Source: Isoperla grammatica
Lineage: Eukaryota; Arthropoda; Insecta; Plecoptera; Perlodidae
Direction of reading: 5' to 3'
Assembly: GCA_945910005.1 (NCBI GenBank)
Contig: OX246746.1
Location: forward strand, 30,995,659 to 31,059,658
DNA: 64,000 bases
Shown here one piece after another: positions 60,431 to 64,000 of this stretch. The position numbers and the translations under genes were made by a program. The notes under the pieces are model-generated. The model was given only the letters and a program-made list of their open reading frames with translations, did no database searches and had not been told where the DNA came from. The first letter of the stretch is position 1, and each line of letters starts with the position of its first letter.

Positions 60431-63400
60431 GTTTTAACATTTACCTTTCTATTCTTATCAGTGGAAAGTTAGTAAATGTAATTCCAGATATGCATTCGGA
60501 ATAATGGTGTGTTAAGTGTTTTGTACTGTTCTATTGCAGTGGCATTTGGTTGAAGCACACATTTTCTCATATGGTGATTGTATTCATATAGGCCTATTTA
60601 ATAGCCAATTTGTTTTTTATATTGATTTATATTAGTATTTACGTATATTATTTATTGAGCACCAAAGATTTTATATCATATTTTATGTTTGTAGATATAA
60701 GGTAGAAACTAAGAGGATTTCTCTTATGAAAACCTTTTTGAAACTCAACCAGTACCATTCTAACAAATACTTTAAACCAGTATTTCATTATCAGGATAAT
60801 CATGAACGCTTTATTTTTCAGTTGGCAGCAACTTGTGTGTGCTAGCTCATCCAAGGGTTTAAATTAAGTGTATCTCTTTACCAAAAATAGTATTTTATTT
60901 TGTGTTAACTCAAGGGATTGCATTCTAACCTCCCTTGCCCCAATTTTAACTATGGAACAGCCACAAACTGTTTATTTCAGGTAATTTTCTCGTCTTTGTG
61001 TTTTTGACATTGACACATTACAATTTATGTGTACATATTAGATACATATATTCTAAGATTTTCTCAAGCCTGCCTATAATTGTTACATATCAGAAGAAAT
61101 ATTTGTATGGGATGCAATTAATCAAAAATGGAAAATGCACCCCACTGAAGCACATGAGTCGATCAGATAGCTGTGGCTCTATCACAGACAGACTTAGGAA
61201 CTGTGCACATTTTCTTATTTGCTCTGCTCATAAACGTACAATCATTTCTCCAAGCAATTTAATGTATTGTCTTTTGGGGGCAAGGGAGAAAATAAGCTTA
61301 ATTTAGTATATATATGTATTCACATGTTTGCTCACTCTGATCTCTTCTAACATTACATGGTTGTCAAGTGGTGAGCATCCACCACGTTTTAAATGTATTT
61401 ACTTACTCTATACCGGGGACATGTTGTAATTTTAATGGGAGAACACTGTACAGAAATACTTAATTGACATATTACAATTTCAGTATTTTGTAATTAGTAT
61501 TCACACTTAGTATAACCGTACGATTTGTGCGTTTGAGTTTGGTATGACCGGCTCTTAAACAATAATATCAAGCGCGATCGAGGCTGGCTAAAAGACCAAT
61601 TTCTGTGTTTAGTGGGAAACTTAAACTCAGCACACATATTTTGATCATAACTGTTACCCAAACTTAGTATTTGTCAATCAAGCTATTTCTGTACTTTGAT
61701 TCTTGGACACTGCCAAAAAGGTTAGACATGTATATTTATGTCATAAAATTTTGCCTATTGAAAAATGTAGCTAATTTTTTATTTCTATTGTAAAGTGAAT
61801 GATTCTGTATTTTTAACTGTTTTAAGACTATACACATATTGGGAAAGAAAGCATGTATCAAAATGTGGATAGTGGTATTGTGTTGGGGTCATGAATAAAG
61901 ATTATGTATATTTGCTATAACCGAAACTTATTACTATAACACCACATTTCAATAATCTCATAGAACTGCGTTCTCAATGTCAGGGCATTTGTGTGACCTT
62001 TGTATATACATGTGGTTACTTTTGGCTTGACCATCTCATTCATAGGGTGTTTACTTCTGGTTCCGACTGCATTACAACAAAAATCAACAAGAATTTAAAT
62101 TAAAACAAGAATCTGCATAGCTTAGATGTGTTGTTATCATGGTTAAATGTTAATAACTTATTAAATTTCATGTCATTGTTTGATATAAGTATGATTGTGC
62201 ATAGCTTACAGTTTTCTTTGTGGTACTTACTTCACAACAATCAACAACAATTTAAAACAAAAATGTGAGTGTGTCATCTCCTTTAGTACTGTATAACGTG
62301 ACAACGTCTATTATATCAAATAAGACATTATTTCAGAGGAAGTTTTGGCAGACGTGTTACAAGCAACATGTAACCTGACATCTTGAGAACATGATGAAGA
62401 GAATCAATGCATTTGATGTCATAGGTGACACCTCATTCATGTGTCCCAACTCTTCTTATTGTCAACTGAACGCAGCCCAATGAGTTCAAGTTGTGGTTGC
62501 GTGAAAGTGGCCCCGCGAATATGGATCTCCTAGCTTGGTCCTGCTTCTTCAAAAGGTAGGGAACAATGCATTTCTTTGGTCATTGTAATGACGTTTTCTA
62601 AATAAGTCTCCACAATAAGTGATTCTGTATTATGGCGCTCAACTCCTAAAGTCTAAATGATAGGTCTACTACCAGCTAGCTATACAACATTACATTCAGG
62701 GTGCAAATTGTTGGTTTGGAAGAGGGGGGAATGTCCTTGCATGGGTAAAAAGGGGGCTGGGGCAAAGCCCCATTAGCCGGAGGCAAACATTTTGTGGGGT
62801 ATTTGTATCCTCTAGAGACGGCCTTTAAAGCGATCTGACTGAGGTATTATTTTGAAAGGAAAGAATCTGAAAGGACCTATAGTTATTAAAGTATTTTATT
62901 CTCATCTTAAGTTTTAAACCAATTATGTAACTTAATTTTTTAACTGTCCATTAATACACAAACTTTTTAGTACATAAAATTTCCTGGGCAGGAATGTATT
63001 TGTAAATTGTAGCAATATTTATTAATGTTATGAGATAAAGTCATGATATGAAAGAGGTATCAAAAGGTGGGGATTTAGGCCATTCCCAGCAGGAATGTCT
63101 TTTGAATAAAAAATAACCAGAGATGGAATGATCAGAAGGAGGGTAATCCCCACCCCAATCAATTTGTACCCTGGACTCCACTAGCCCTTTAGGAGTCACA
63201 TACTAACACACACATTAAGTTCATAAGTCACATTCATTACGTTAAAAAGAAAAATTTAGCAGCTTGTATTGCCGTTCTTGCACTAAACCCCCTTCTACTT
63301 CTACCACCCAGCTATGCAGTGAGTGCAGTGGTGGCTACCATTATGCCTGCCAGTGCCAGGTTGTCGCCTATTGAAAAGGTAACAAATTTAAAATCCACAA

Positions 63401-64000
63401 AATCAATATTTCACAACATTTAACATGTAGATGTAGATTCTTAAATAATTGATCCAGTGGTTTTCTAATAATAATATTACTGTAGATAATAATGGTTTCA
63501 GTAGGTGGCATCACATGTAACTAACACTTGGCTAAAGAATAGCGCTGCACTCACCGCATGGCTGGATGATGGGGTGGGGGTAAACCCTTGGCTTTCAAGG
63601 AGCTGAGTGCACAGCACACGCCACGCCCACTTTGCACCACGCGATGAGTACACGTAGTTCGCTGCGTCTCCGTCTTCTCCAGCCGTCATAACGCTCAACC
63701 GACGGTAAGTTACTGCAAGGATCCTACATACGGCTCGTGCTGTCGTAGTCTTCACTACAGTCCACGCACAATTGCACATTGCAACCCCAGTATAATATAC
63801 ACTCTAGAACTCTCGTGACAGTTCCAATTTCCATAATTCTATGGCCCACATGAAGCAACTGTAACAATAAACAGGTCGCAGCTCGCAACATTTTGGTACT
63901 CCTATCTGAGATAAAATACCAAAGTTTTCTGTTCGTTTTTGTGACAGGATTGAGATCTTGTGTACCCGTGTTATTGCGTTCACTAGAGCCCCGTTATGCT
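60431..64000. other. Distal spacer, no gene recognised
   Basis: Mostly AT-rich. Around 62700-62780 a GGGGGCTGGGGCAAAGCCCC-rich stretch looks repeat-derived. 63498-63779 has a 93-codon minus-strand frame in slightly GC-richer DNA, without family resemblance. Confidence 0.4.
61894..61899 (+). terminator. Candidate poly(A) signal
   Basis: AATAAA in a T/A-rich setting after the RhoGAP gene. If the 3' UTR is long and spliced it could end here; nothing else supports this. Confidence 0.15.

Noticed and set aside
63498..63779. 93-codon minus-strand frame in GC-richer DNA
   Set aside because: No recognisable domain, no clear splice pairing and no conserved motif; not enough to call a gene.

Overview
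This is animal (eukaryotic) DNA: AT-rich, with spliced genes, GT-AG introns and many transposon relics. The frequent TAGGCCTA-type motifs, the compact multi-exon genes and the vertebrate-like protein set suggest a marine invertebrate deuterostome, most likely an echinoderm. That assignment is inference; no species-diagnostic gene is present.

Two plus-strand genes fill most of the window. The first (8720-34720) is an orthologue of DENND5A/B (Rab6IP1), a Rab GEF/effector with DENN, RUN, PLAT and RUN domains. Twenty coding exons with consistent phases encode about 1,260 residues and end at a stop at 34718-34720; only the 5' coding exon(s) are missing. The second (41676-57067) encodes a 540-residue RhoGAP-domain protein of the ARHGAP20/TAGAP-like type in eight constitutive exons. 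Both genes also carry candidate cassette or micro-exons that preserve frame.

The most striking feature is a structure found once in each gene. At 23154-28911, 42 nearly identical 137-bp units lie in tandem. Each holds 45 bp of intron end, a 3' splice site (TTAG|GTTC) and the first 92 bp of the exon completing the DENND5 PLAT domain; only the last unit continues into the real exon. At 54041-55284, about 11 units of 112 bp each hold 33 bp of intron end, a 3' splice site (again TTAG|GTTC) and the first 79 bp of a RhoGAP-gene exon; again only the last unit continues into the exon. These are exon-head satellites: intronic tandem arrays carrying dozens of decoy acceptors plus a coding fragment. Two such arrays in neighbouring genes suggest a recurrent process rather than one accident.

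The introns and spacers are rich in non-autonomous DNA transposons. Many have readable 8-bp target-site duplications (hAT type), two have TA duplications (pogo/Tigger-like) and one has TTAA (piggyBac-like). They include a hAT element nested in another hAT element and a CR1/Jockey-like retrotransposon 3' end inside a hAT MITE. Fragments of hAT and MULE transposase, a possible BEL/Pao-like coiled-coil ORF and tRNA-derived SINE sequence also occur. Regions 1-8719, 34721-41675 and 57068-64000 hold no gene that I can support beyond these relics and possible UTRs.
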